A program made the translations under genes and the position numbers. The notes beneath the pieces were generated by a model that was not told the DNA's origin, made no database searches, and saw only the letters and a program-made list of their open reading frames with translations. Of a stretch of DNA of 64,000 nt, positions 1 to 10,317 are shown piece after piece. How positions within the stretch are numbered: the first letter of the stretch is position 1; each line of letters opens with the position of its first letter. The DNA is taken from assembly GCA_004352715.1 (NCBI GenBank), contig SCFE01000004.1, positions 571,375 to 635,374 of the forward strand. The letters are read 5' to 3'. The DNA is from Hofstenia miamia (Eukaryota > Xenacoelomorpha > Acoela).

Positions 1-303
1 TTGTATTTTTGAAGTGAGATAGAAATTAAGCAAGTGAGACAAATAGGGTAGCACCAGTCAATAGGTTAAGCACTTTACTTCTGGATGTTCCGCTTTGGCT
101 GGAAGCCATAGGAATTGGTCATCCTGGTTCTTACCTAAAAGTAGTTCTGTTACTTGGATGAATTACCAATGTTAGATCTATATGTTATAAATTCTCTGTT
201 AACCTGTCTCTGGAATCGTGGCTGTTCAGTAAATGCTATTCAAACCTTTTGTGGAGTCAATTAAGTTTCTAGTTAAGTTTTCCTTCCAGCCACTGATTCT
301 ACA
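1..303 (+). repeat. 5' LTR, 3' portion only
   Basis: This is the downstream third of the LTR. It ends in TCTACA at 298-303, directly before the primer site. It matches 8431-8730 of the 3' LTR throughout. Confidence 0.93.
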
Positions 304-320
304 TGGTGACCATGACAGGA
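304..320 (+). other. Primer binding site, tRNA-Arg-like
   Basis: TGGTGACCATGACAGGA starts immediately after the LTR. It begins with TGG, as expected for the complement of a tRNA CCA end. It differs at two positions from the TGGCGACCGTGACAGGA type that I associate with tRNA-Arg primers of insect mdg1/412 elements. Position is certain; tRNA identity is from recall. Confidence 0.7.
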
Positions 321-636
321 CGCTGATGTGATAACTGTTTAACCCTGTCGTTTCTTTCGATGGTTTGGTGGTGAGTTGGTTTTCGTTTTGGTACGTACTA
401 TCGTTTTGAGACTTCATGGAAAGTCAACCATCAATGTATTCACTAGCTTCCTCACCCTCGAAGGATGATGACACCAATTCTACGTTTCTTATTTGGCTGA
501 TGTCAACTGTGTTAAATCTCTTGTTTGTTTTACTTGTTACTAGTGCTTCTACGTTGTTGGATTTATTACCAAGTACTGCCATATCCATTTCTCCCCTTTT
601 CAGGCTGCTAATCACTGTCACCCCTTGTAAGTATTC
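321..636 (+). other. Leader of element 1, no confident gene
   Basis: This is the pyrimidine-rich stretch between the primer site and gag. An ATG at 416 opens a 103-codon frame that does not look like Gag. The opposite strand is open from 651 to 226 with a single stop near 421 and looks more protein-like, but it has no recognised relative. Packaging or dimerisation signals are expected here but none can be identified by eye. Confidence 0.4.
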
Positions 637-2481
637 TTGCTTCGTTCTCATGCAAGTGGGAGTGCTCCCATTGTCAGTTCTGGAAATTGTTGGTTTCTTC
701 TTTTTACCCCCATGGATTCTAGTTTGAGTCGTACTGTAATTTATTCTCCTACTTTTGGGACTCCTCCCTCACGGAGTGTCCCCTGTGCAAGCACTGGTAG
801 CCCGGATGCTGCCCCTTGCACCATTGGATCTTTGTTGAATTTTTGTCCTCTGACTTCCCCTATTGTTCAAAGAATGGATGAAAGCCACAACGCCTCTACT
901 ATCCCGTATAGTAACGCCAACACAAGTCCGTCATTCCATAGAAACCCGCAATGCATATTGAACACTCAGAATGCTCCACCCATTCCTCTGCGCCCTCGTA
1001 GTTACGCTAGTGGTCACGAGCAGCAATCCACACCTCACTTCAATGTCCACCTAGCCGAAATTGATCATTTGCGGGATGAGTTATCACAGCAGGTGGCACT
1101 AAGAATGGAAAGTGAACACCAGGTCAAATCCCTACAAGCTGAGTTGAACACCCAACATGTGGCCTATCAGCGCATGGAGAGGCAGATGCTGGAGTCAACC
1201 TTCGCTCTCGAGTTGCAAATTCACAAACTAAAAACTTCTATGGATAAATTGGGTTGAAGAGAGGACAACTCACCTTCTCGATGTAATCAAAACGATGAAT
1301 ACGTTACTCATGTCGTGCTAAATGAAGCCCTGGACGAATTAGCTGAAAGAATAATAGGCCAAGTGGTTCAGCTCGTTGGTGTGAATCAGCCTCCTTCGGT
1401 TTCTCCTCTGTGTGGAGTGTCCTAGTCAATGCCTTCTGCCACGTCACCTTCACACAGTCAGCCAACCTTCGCTCAGGCGGCTCTCACCCAAGTCGCTACA
1501 TTAACCACTGGAGCTACTCCGCAAACTGGCTACGTTCAATTGTTACCTGATCCCGTAAGTACAGTTGTTGTACCCGCATATAAAGAGCAGCACATTAGCG
1601 ATATCAGTCTGGCCAATGATCCTCAGTATAGGCCGAGGTACCGACAGTCAATTCTCCCTCTCGAGTCCCATGGGCAGATACCAGTGTACAGCAAGCACTC
1701 TGTTCTACCCAGGTTCACTGGGCAAATCGACGCCGTCGCCCAGTCCTTCGACGAGTGGTTTTTTCTATTCGAACTAACTATGAAACAACATAAGAATTCT
1801 CAAGAGACCGCCGTGTTGCAGTTCCCCTTGTACCTCAGTGGGTTGGCGTACAACCAGTATATAATGCTCGACCGAGACATCAAAACCGACTATCAGATGC
1901 TGGTGGGATTCTTCGAAGACCACTATCGAGCGCCGCACATAAAACACCAGTATAAGACGCTTCTGTGCGACATGTCTTTCAAGTTTGGTGACGACATCAG
2001 AAATTACATAACCCAAGTTGAATGCCTGTTCTGCCTGAGCAGTTTGTCAAAGGAGTATTCTAAACATGATTTGTTCTCATACATTTGTCGAGGTTTCCCT
2101 GCGTCAATCAGAAATCGGCTGGAAGTCAGGTGCGATCCTGAGGACAGCCTCCACGAAATAATCCGCAAGGCGATCAGCGTGGTATATATGCTTCAAAACT
2201 CCCAACGTATCAACAGTGACATTACGAAATTCTCCGGCGTGCCAGGAACGAAAAATTTCGAAATCAGAAAGCCTGGTAAGAAAATGTTTGACTTGTCATC
2301 AGTGCGATGCTATACGTGTGGGGACAAAGGACATCTGAAGTCCCAATGTAAGGCAAAAATCCAGCTTGTTGCCAATGGCGAGGGCTTTATTATTGATGAA
2401 CCTTCCAATGAAGCCTTGTGTGTTGACGACTTAGTCGATCTTGATACCGATCAGCCTACCGCATCGCCAGATTTAAATTAG
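637..2481 (+). pseudogene. gag: gag of element 1 (capsid and nucleocapsid), two in-frame stops
   Basis: Gag forms the particle and packages the RNA. One frame runs to 2481 and is interrupted by TGA at 1255-1257 and TAG at 1423-1425. The true start is unclear; ATG at 874 is a plausible alternative to 637. About 1060-1250 is Q/E/L-rich and looks like a coiled coil. About 1690-2210 is the capsid-like core, with PRFTGQIDA, FDEWFFLFE and LVGFFEDHYR. At 2308-2349 there is one CCHC zinc knuckle, CYTCGDKGHLKSQC. Element 3 has a matching core (LPKFDGKVDS, FLEWLQMFE). The stop at 2479 immediately follows a -1 slip site. Confidence 0.88.
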
Positions 2482-2498
2482 TTGGAGCGCCGCCTCCA
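2472..2498 (+). promoter_or_regulatory. Probable gag-pol -1 ribosomal frameshift signal
   Basis: The heptamer T TTA AAT at 2472-2478 lies in the gag frame exactly as X XXY YYZ and is followed at once by the gag stop TAG. Shifting -1 here enters the pol frame, which is open from 2478 onward. Four bases downstream a perfect 5-bp stem can form between TGGAG (2483-2487) and CTCCA (2494-2498) around a 6-base loop. This matches the layout of known -1 sites; function is inferred. Confidence 0.72.
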
Positions 2499-3400
2499 GA
2501 AAACCGTGCACAAGATCACCACGTCTTAGTGATCACCCAGCTAATTCGAAAAAACTTAATACCAATTGAATTGAACGGAAATATCTTTAACGCCACAGTA
2601 GACACAGGAGCAGCAGCTTCCATTATCAGCGACGAATGTTGCAAGGAACTTTGTTTTAATCGAGACTCACTGGATCCCTCTAGTGCGAAGTTGATAGACG
2701 CCTCCGGAAACCCACTATCTTTGAAAGGAAAGCTAACTGACACCTCGATAAGAATCCACTCGGAGCCCTTCGAAGTCGACTTGTTGGTGGTGGACACGTC
2801 AAATCACCGTCTACCCTACGATCTCATCTTAGGCAACGATTTTTTGGAGCGAAACTCCTGTGTTATTGATTTCAAGAACAGTACTATATCTATCAAAGAC
2901 CAGGAGGCGACTCAATTGGTCACGGTTCCCGAAAAGGAGGTCGTCTTTGACTTGGATGAACCCGTACTCCTTGAGCTGAAGCACTGGATGAGGGTTGCAG
3001 TTTCCTCGGATACCGGCATTAACGGGGATGTCATGATAGCAGGGCACAAAGGTAAATACTTCCGCGGAGTCTCTTTCTCACCGGATTTATGCAAAGTGAT
3101 CAAAGGAAAATCGCATGTCACTGTTCTCAACGCGTCATCTTCTGTAGTAAAAATTGGAGTCCACCAGTTACAATTGATCAGAGTGCCGGTAAAAGTTGAA
3201 AACGTTCCTGTAACTTGTTTGCTGATATGTACCGCCGTGCACAACATCGAAGCTCCCTCACATCTGGTCAGGGTGCCCACGGTTACCAAGAATTCTCATC
3301 CGCATCTGAGTCAAACAGAGAGAAGGTCTCTGGCATCTCTGCTTTACAGCAAGCACGACGTATTCAACTACGGTGCCATCAGTGTTGGACAGGCGGTCGG
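2478..3400 (+). pseudogene. pol: pol of element 1: aspartic protease and linker
   Basis: This is the N-terminal part of Pol, translated by frameshift from gag; no start codon is needed. The retropepsin active site DTGA is at 2601-2612 within NATVDTGAAASIISDECC. The second conserved protease motif, LILGNDFLERNSCVIDF, is near 2825. A linker follows with NGDVMIAGHKGKYFRG, then SVGQAVGEEHTIEL just before RT. The same linker landmarks recur in the relic at about 23.9-24.4 kb and in element 3. This segment itself is open and could encode an active protease, but the downstream frames are broken. Confidence 0.88.
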
Positions 3401-4740
3401 CGAAGAACACACCATCGAATTAAAACATGATCAACCAATTCGTTTGCCTGTGCGTCGTGTACCAGAGAACCTGAAACATGAATATGAAAAGATATTAAGC
3501 GACCTACTTGAAAGTGGAATTATACAGGGGAGTAACAGCCCATACGCCGCACCCACCGTGTTTATTCGCCAAGGTGAAAAGTATAGGCTGTGCATCAACT
3601 TCCGCAAGCTGAACAACATCACAGTTAAGGACGCGTACCCCCTGCCAAGGATCGAAGATCTCCTTTATGACGCAAGTAGATACAAATTTTTTTTCATGCT
3701 TAGATCTATGCAAGGCGTACTGGCAGGTGCTGATGCGCCCTTCCAACATTGCTAAAACTGCATTCATTACCCCCTACGGGCTGTACGAGTGGAAGTACAT
3801 GGCCTTTGGCCTGTGTAACGCACCAGCTACCTTCCAACGATACGTCACTAAGATTTTGAAAGACGGCGTGAACCTCCTCAAACCAGGCATATCGGCCTAT
3901 ATCGACGACATCTTGGTCGCGAGCCACACTTTTGAAGAGCATTTGGATAAGCTTGGTCGAACCTTAGACTTAATACAGAGAGCGGGACTTAAAGTGAATG
4001 GAACCAAATGCACCCTCGTTCAAACCAAAGTCACCTTTCTGGGTCGCATGGTTGAACCTGGAAAAATCTCGATTAAGAACAACGCAAAAGATTTCCTGGA
4101 CAAAATAGAGACACCAAAGACCCGCCGAGATGTCCAACGATTAATGGGCTTCTTAAACTACTATGGTATGTTTATTCCCGACCTGGCTAACAAGATGAGA
4201 ACAATTTCGAGCCTATTGAAAAAGTCCACCAAATTTCAATGGACGTGCCAAGAGCAAGAAGCTCTTGATGGCATAAAGAAGGAGCTCAAGAAAATACCAT
4301 CTCTGAACACACCGGACTACTCGAAAGACTTCATCATCGACTGCGACGCTAGCGTGGTAGCCATCAGTGGAATCCTTAGCCAGGATGTCAATGGGATCAA
4401 AAGTCCCATACAGTACTTTAGTCGGAAACTTCGGGCTTCCGAGAAAAATTATGGTGCCACAAAGTGCGAAATGCTCGCACTCGTAGAGTCCCTAAGAAAG
4501 TTTCGCTATTTCATACTTGGTCGCAAGTTCATGGTGTGAACCGACAACAGCGCACTGGCCTGGCTGAAGAAGTTCAGTGGCGACAGATCGAACATCGTCG
4601 CCAGATGGATAGAGTACCTCAATGACTTTACATTCACTGTTAAGCATCGCCCCAGGAGGCTCCACTTGAACGCAGACTACTGGACAGCTCTCCTGAGCTA
4701 CGAGCGCGATCTAAAGAAACCAGGTGGTGAACAGGTTCCT
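3401..4740 (+). pseudogene. pol: pol of element 1: reverse transcriptase and RNase H, frameshifted
   Basis: RT copies the element RNA into DNA and RNase H degrades the RNA strand. RT motifs in order: YRLCINFRKLNNITVKDAYP near 3580, then a frame change at the T8 run around 3687-3694, then FSCLDLCKAYWQV, YMAFGLCNAPATFQRYV, and the catalytic YIDDI at 3898-3912. RNase H includes DFIIDCDAS near 4330 and NYGATKCEMLALVESLRKF. An in-frame TGA at 4537-4539 falls where an Arg before TDNSALAWLKKF is expected. The frameshift in a homopolymer and the nonsense codon make this copy defective. Confidence 0.92.
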
Positions 4741-6345
4741 TTTTCTTTCATCCCACACACTGAATATCAACTGATACCAGAAATAAACGCTGACCGGAAT
4801 GGAAAGCCAATCCTCGCCATCTTAATGCAAGAAGAAATTTCAGAGGAAGAGATAATCCGCCATCAACATCGCGATTGGATATTAGACCAAATAATGAAAA
4901 GGATGAGAGACCCCTACTTTCCCACCTCCCCGGAGGTGAACCGTTACTTCCACCGCTACAACTGGCAAGTCACCAACAAAGGTCTGTTGCATGCCAAGAG
5001 TAAAAACAATAATCGCCTTGCCATCCCGGAGTATTTTAAACGGGACCTAGTACGGAGAGTCCACGAACGAGGCCACCTAGGCATCCCCTACAAACAGAGA
5101 AGACATTCAACTCCCGTTACGTCACCACGTTATTGATAAGTGCGAAAAGTGCCTATTGAACAATATCCACCACTTCCCTCAGCAACAGGCTGAGATGGAA
5201 TCAAGATCCGCTGAGAGTCCTAATGAACTGGTCCACATTGATCTGGAACAGTTATCTAAAGACGACGAAGGTTTCCAATACTTGCTCGTAATAGTCGACC
5301 ACTTCACCAAGTTTGCTCGGATTGTTCCCCTGAACAGTATGACCGTGGAAGTGGTAGCTGAGAAGATCCTTAAAGAGTGGATCCTAAAGTACGGTCCCAT
5401 GCACAAACTTGTCTCAGACAGAGGTCCACAGTTCGAGAGCAACCTCCTGCGCGCCTTAATGAAGGAACTAGAAATAATACACGAATTAACAATGGCCTAC
5501 CATCATCAAGTGAATGGTTTGGTAGAAAGACTAAATCGGACTCTCATCAAGCTGATCTGAGTGGCGCTGTCCCAAGCCGCTGGCAAACAGTGGAAACGCA
5601 TCGTGGAATGTGTTGAATACTTCTACAACACCTCGGTCCACACAACAACTGGCATTAGCCCCTTCAAAGCTATGTTCAGCAGGGAGGCCGCTACGTCGTT
5701 AGCGATGATGTTTCCCAAGTACACGGAAAGCAGTGTTGAAAACTACGTCAATCGATTGATGAATGACATGCAACAAATCCATCTAACAATCTGTCAGAAT
5801 ACTAATCAGTCCAGCATCCAACAAAAGAAAACTTTCAATAAAAAACTGTACGTGGTGATAAAGTCTTTGCCTATCTACCTCGGATTATTACAGATAGTCA
5901 TCAAGTAAGGAAGCTCGCTAACGATTGGCAGGGCCCCTTTACCATCGAAAAAGTGCTTGACCACAACACCTATACCTTAAACAACGGTAAAACGGTACAC
6001 TTTCAGAGGCTCAAAAGAGCCATAAAGGATATTGAGCACGTAATTATAGATGATAATAACGAATTTACCCTAGTAGATAACGGTGTCGATGTATATGAAA
6101 CAAATGAAAATTTAACTAGTTTTTCCGAGGAGGATTTCTCTGACACCGAGTACGATTGTAATGATATTAATACTGAGAATCTAGAACCACGTACGCTCCC
6201 CCCCAGAAGGGCGAGAACTACTTATGATCCCAACATTTGGGATTTAAACCTTATCACTGCATTTAGGAATGAAAAAGACAAGTCGAAAAAGAGAGTCACC
6301 AGCTCCACCTGTCCACCGTCAAGTGAGAAGGAGGATGGAAGGTAG
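4741..6345 (+). pseudogene. pol: pol of element 1: integrase, frameshifted
   Basis: Integrase joins the cDNA to host DNA. The N-terminal zinc-binding HHCC region is near 5045-5165 (VHERGHLGIP, then C and C in CEKCLL) and changes frame around 5090-5130. The core acidic triad is visible: D in VHIDLEQLSKDDEG near 5235, D in LVSDRGPQFES near 5415, and E in GLVERLNRTLIKLI near 5525. A TGA at 5558-5560 replaces an Arg that element 3 still has (LIRV). Another frame change occurs near 5870-5910. The C-terminal GPF module (GPFTIEKVLDHNTYTL) is near 5931, followed by an acidic tail with NIWDLNLITAFRN that element 3 shares. Pol ends at 6343-6345. Confidence 0.9.
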
Positions 6346-7790
6346 CCATCGTGACTGAGATGCCTCACCTAGGCGTGGGAGACACGTTTCTCCGCTTGCT
6401 GAGGCCCGCATACAAAAGAGAGGACGTCAAGAAGGTGCCGAGGAGAGTCCGATTCCTTGTGGGCGACACGTTGCTCCAAGACTCAGAGAGCCAATAGCAC
6501 TGGCGCAGACGCCCTCCACATCTCGCCCCTACGTGGGGAGACACGTTTCTCCACATGCGCGAGATGAGCTGGCAACCCCTACCTCCCGGACTCTTGATTA
6601 TAGAACCCCCTTTAGAGTAATACAGCCTGTAAATACACCCCACATGAGCGACTCGATAGCCCCTTCGACCTCATCCCCCGCTAAGTCCACTGTGCGATCG
6701 CAGAAGACAGAAGACTGAAGAAGAAGACTGTCGAAAGTTGGCGACGAGACGCTACATCCCTACTTCATCGCTACCAGAAAAGCAATCGCTATCACCAGAG
6801 ACAACATCTCGGATGAAACGAAGGACCAACTGCGGCAAACCTACAATGGACGTGAGATGACTTGCTTGATCGACGTCATCCCCTTCGTCATAGATGCGTC
6901 CCGCCGGCCCAGAATTAACACCATCATAGCCTACGACTCAAAAATGATGGAGACCCTCAGCCACCTATATTGGCGTAGCATGGTACACACATTCTTCGAT
7001 GACGGTTTCAACATCTACAGCTTATGCCAATTCCTTAATAACAGTCCTACCATCGAGAGCTTCGAGTGTGTAAACATCGACTTCAAAAATCTTCTTGTTA
7101 TCTATTTCTTCAGGCTATCCGAGATACAAAAGGAAGATGCTATGGAACAGATCGAAATAGCCTTCCGCATTGCCAAAGTCGAAGGAATCCGCCTGATCAT
7201 GATCATGCGCGGCGAATATGAAATATCTATACTGGAAGAGATCGAAAACCTCCACTTCAGAATGGAGAACTTTCTAATTCTGTCCAAAGAGGACTACACC
7301 GCCACATCATCACCATGATCCGAGCAGGCGTGTCGAACCCAGATGACATGACGTTGAGTCAGGTCCAGGAATATTGTTCGCTATTTGTAGATCATGCCAC
7401 GACAATGGGGTCCTTATGACAAGTCTTCTCCACTTCTACCCCGATATGGATATCAGCGCCGAGGATGCACACACGTCGGACACCGACGCCATGATGACGC
7501 TTATGGTAGCACTCAAAGGCCTGCGTCTTTACGAACGTTTCTACGATACCTTCACCAGGTGATTGAACAACCTTCGGAGGAACTGTCCTATCAGCAACCG
7601 GATGCCAACCATCAAGTACCTGAGACTGAAAAATGAGGTGGTCACCCAGAGAGAGGTCCTCATGCAGATAACACAAGAAGCCAGCTACACGGAAGTTACA
7701 GCCTGGGACGGCAACCTCGAGACCAAAATGATCATGGCTACTCAAAGCTTCGTTTCCGGGCCAGCCCTTCAACTGCTAGCTGAAAATTAA
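6335..7790 (+). pseudogene. Third ORF of element 1, conserved accessory protein of unknown function
   Basis: I do not recognise this protein. An ATG at 6335 overlaps the end of pol by 11 bases in another frame. That frame runs to 7318 with TGA at 6356 and 6716; frame changes follow near 7315 and 7375, then the frame is open to 7790 with TGA at 7560. The N-terminal part (6371-6560) repeats GRHVSP/GRHVAP three times. The C-terminal part, about 7130-7560, aligns with the third ORFs at 43.4-43.8 kb (+) and 45.2-45.6 kb (-); landmarks are RLIMIMRGEYEISILEEIEN and DAMMTLMVALKGLRLYERF. An N-terminal stretch (RPRINTIIAYDSKMMETL) aligns with element 3. There is no signal peptide or membrane anchor, so an envelope protein is not supported. 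It lies directly upstream of the polypurine tract. Confidence 0.75.
6377..6552 (+). repeat. Three copies of a 16-17 bp near-palindrome with ACGT core
   Basis: GGAGACACGTTTCTCC-type motifs occur at 6377-6393, 6461-6477 and 6536-6552. A fourth, weaker copy is in the 3' LTR at 8200-8215. The spacings are 84 and 75 bases. Each copy is almost its own reverse complement. In the third-ORF frame three of them encode GRHVSP/AP, so DNA-level and protein-level repetition cannot be separated by eye. Confidence 0.7.
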
Positions 7791-7793
7791 TTT

Positions 7794-7807
7794 GAGCAAG
7801 GGGGGCG
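7794..7807 (+). other. Polypurine tract
   Basis: GAGCAAGGGGGGCG directly precedes the 3' LTR start TGTAGAG. This is the expected second-strand primer position. Confidence 0.85.
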
Positions 7808-8047
7808 TGTAGAGTTGCTCGGGGATTTTTGTTGAATTTATTCTTTTATTATATCGTTGTATTATTACGTCACTATGACGTATCGATTTATTTTGATCCT
7901 AGTTTGCTATCGTTTAATTGGTGTCCCCTTGTTGGTGCTTTTATTTTGCTCAAATTTAATTTTGCGAGGGAATTTAAGATTGATCATGTTAAACTACGTT
8001 GCTATCTAAAAGTTGTAAACAAAGGCAGGTAATGATAACAATTTTTG

Positions 8048-8055
8048 TATATAAA
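8048..8055 (+). promoter_or_regulatory. Candidate TATA box of the LTR
   Basis: TATATAAA lies about 240 bases into the LTR, a reasonable U3 position. Transcription would begin about 25-30 bases downstream. Only sequence position supports this. Confidence 0.5.
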
Positions 8056-8287
8056 CTGAGACAACTGTAGCGAACGTTCAATAGACTTTGTCTACTCTTA
8101 ACTGCCATCTTTACCATTGTGTTTCTTATTTATTTATTATCTTGAATGAAACTTATTGCTTAAGATCGGCGACAATTCGGGAGTGCTCTCACAAGTACGG
8201 GGCGACACGTTGCTTCTGGGGGTCTTTTGATTACCCAGTCCGAATTGTGGTTCATTAAGTTATGTATACGGTTACATATAAGGAAAT

Positions 8288-8293
8288 AATAAA
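8288..8293 (+). terminator. Candidate LTR poly(A) signal AATAAA
   Basis: AATAAA lies 233 bases after the TATA-like box, consistent with an R-region polyadenylation signal. Confidence 0.45.
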
Positions 8294-8730
8294 TCTCTCG
8301 TTCGTATTTCAACACGTACATGCACTTATAAGATCTGACACTGTGATGATACCATGCCGTTGGCTAGCACGAATATCTGGCAATTACAGATTATTTAATA
8401 GTTAGCTGAGAGATAACAATGAAAATGAGTTTGTACTTTCAAAGTGAGATAGAAATTAAGCAAGTGAGACAAATAGGTTAGCACCAGTCAATAGGTTAAG
8501 CACTTTACTCCTGGATGTTCTGCTTTGGCTGGAAGCCATAGGAATTGGTCATCTGGTGTTGCACCTAAAGTAGTTTGGTTACTTGGATGAATTACCAATG
8601 TTACATCTATAATTTATGTTAGTTCTATGTTAACCTGTTTTCCGGAATCGTGGCTGTACCAAACACTAATTAAACCTTCTGCGAGACTACTAAGTTTCTA
8701 GTTAGGTTCTTACCAGCCACTGATTCTACA

Positions 8731-9427
8731 TGATACTCACATTTTATTTTTTAAGTCAAATGAAGCATTTTACTTTAAAATGCTATGAAGTTAGTTCTGA
8801 ATTACTATCCTTTAGGGTATTTCATTTTTTACATATAAACTTTAACAGCTTGGCTTAGTGCAGTCTTGCAGCAAAGTCTGACCTTGGAGGATAAGCAATG
8901 AAGCAAAGTAAGTCATTTCTTTGCCTTAGGTAACATAACACAGCAATGATCCTGGTAGCCCTGAAATTTGGAAAAGTGTCCCTGCTAACATTATGTCTGA
9001 CCACAAATTACCATCAGACTCAAAAGCTTTTCATTTGAATAGTGTAAACTTCCACCACATTGATATAAAGAATACCAATATTTGGGAAAAACCCAGGTAC
9101 CACAAATCTTGCAAGATGTGAGGTACCCACAACAGCAACTCACTTATGCTCAATGTACCTATCCATAGCAAATGAAAATTTGAATTTGTCTTCTCTAAAC
9201 AAAAATTTAGTGTCATTATTTTTTATATCAGCAAGTGCATTTGACCTATAAGTTGAATGTGCATGCAAAGACATTTTTTGAAGATTTTTTTACATTTCTA
9301 ATTAAATTATTGAAATGCAGTCTGAGTATATTTACAATATTTTTAAAAATTTTAATAATCTAATAGCATTTGATATTATTTTCCTGCAAATCAAAGTAAT
9401 TTTAAAGTATAGTTAAGACATTTAAAT
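8731..9427. other. AT-rich DNA, nothing recognised
   Basis: No long frame, repeat or motif was found. The first bases after the LTR (tgata) would be one half of the target duplication. Confidence 0.6.
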
Positions 9428-9905
9428 CAAATTATAAATTTATGTGTGTTCAATACTAATCAATTAAAATTAGGTTCTTAGTTGAAGTTATAACAATATC
9501 CATACTTTAATACCATTTTCATGCAACATTGCTGAACTATATAAACAAATATAAATCCTATCATTACATTCTAAAGTATATCATCCATTTGCAAAGCTAA
9601 AATTAAAATATTTGCTTAGTGTCACTTCCACAAGATAACTTTTATTGCAAAAAAATACTAACTTTGCTTAGGTATTTTAGACCAAATTACAAAAAGTTCA
9701 ATACTAATTAATCAAAATGATTTTCATAGTTAACATTATAAGAATATTTTGAATTTTTCTTTTGCATATCCATATTTAATACCTATTTCAGGCACATTTC
9801 TGATCTATATAAACAAATATTAAAATTGCCATATTTGGTAGTGCACTTCACATGCAAAGATTAAAATAAAAAGTTGGCTTATTGTCACTTACAGCAGTTT
9901 GACCT
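9428..9905. repeat. Decayed direct duplication, about 255-bp unit
   Basis: Landmarks recur in the same order. GTTCAATACTAAT is near 9448 and 9697, TATATAAACAAATAT near 9538 and 9805, and a TTGTCACTT-type block near 9612 and 9872. The offset drifts from about 249 to 267 bases because of indels. Confidence 0.6.
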
Positions 9906-10267
9906 CACAAATGAAATTTTAATTACATTGAATATATTTGAATGAAAAATAGTTTTTCTTGTGGATCACCTATTTAATTCATTTAAAGTCATTGTAATTG
10001 GTTTATTAATTTACACATGTTAAATACATTTAAAAGACTAATTTTGAAGTCATTGTAAAAATAGACCAGCAACAATTAATGGGGTCAGCTCTCTCATACA
10101 ACCACTGATTTGAACAGTTAATACATAAGCACCTTACTATAGAGGCACTATTAATCTGAAAAAAAACTTTAAAAAAATTGATTGGTTTACCACTTAAAAA
10201 ACCCATTTTTAGTAAGTGTAGAATTGGCCTGGCAAAAATGAGTGAAAGTCAGCTCTCACATGATACC

Positions 10268-10317
10268 CCTGCTCCTAAGCAGATAATCCTTGAGTATATT
10301 ACTCAAGGGGGAGCAGG
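10268..10317. other. Nested inverted repeat (two-tier hairpin)
   Basis: The outer arms CCTGCTCC (10268-10275) and GGAGCAGG (10310-10317) are perfect complements. Inside them CCTTGAGT (10288-10295) pairs with ACTCAAGG (10301-10308) around a 5-base loop. A direct repeat containing ACATTAAACACAATCAAA follows at about 10352 and 10443. It may be part of a small MITE, but no terminal repeats were found. Confidence 0.55.

Larger units (their letters stand above)
1..8730 (+). mobile_element. Ty3/gypsy LTR retrotransposon, element 1 (5' end outside window)
   Basis: The order is LTR, primer site, gag, protease, RT, RNase H, integrase, third ORF, polypurine tract, LTR. PR-RT-RH-IN order and a YIDDI box place it in Ty3/gypsy. 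Bases 1-303 match 8431-8730 closely, with scattered substitutions and small indels, so the two LTRs have diverged. The LTR termini TGTAGA and TCTACA are perfect inverted repeats. Every reading frame is interrupted by indels or stops, so this copy is not autonomous. The target duplication cannot be tested because the left end lies outside the window. The clade is uncertain; a tRNA-Arg primer is known from mdg1/412-type elements. Confidence 0.95.
7808..8730 (+). repeat. 3' LTR of element 1, 923 bp
   Basis: It begins TGTAGAG after the polypurine tract and ends TCTACA at 8730; the six terminal bases are perfect inverted repeats. It carries the promoter and poly(A) landmarks at 8048 and 8288. The U5-side 300 bases match window positions 1-303. 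Confidence 0.93.

Noticed and set aside
6857-7318. Third ORF of element 1 as a retroviral-type envelope gene
   Set aside because: Position fits, but there is no signal peptide, fusion-type segment or membrane anchor, and the composition is soluble.
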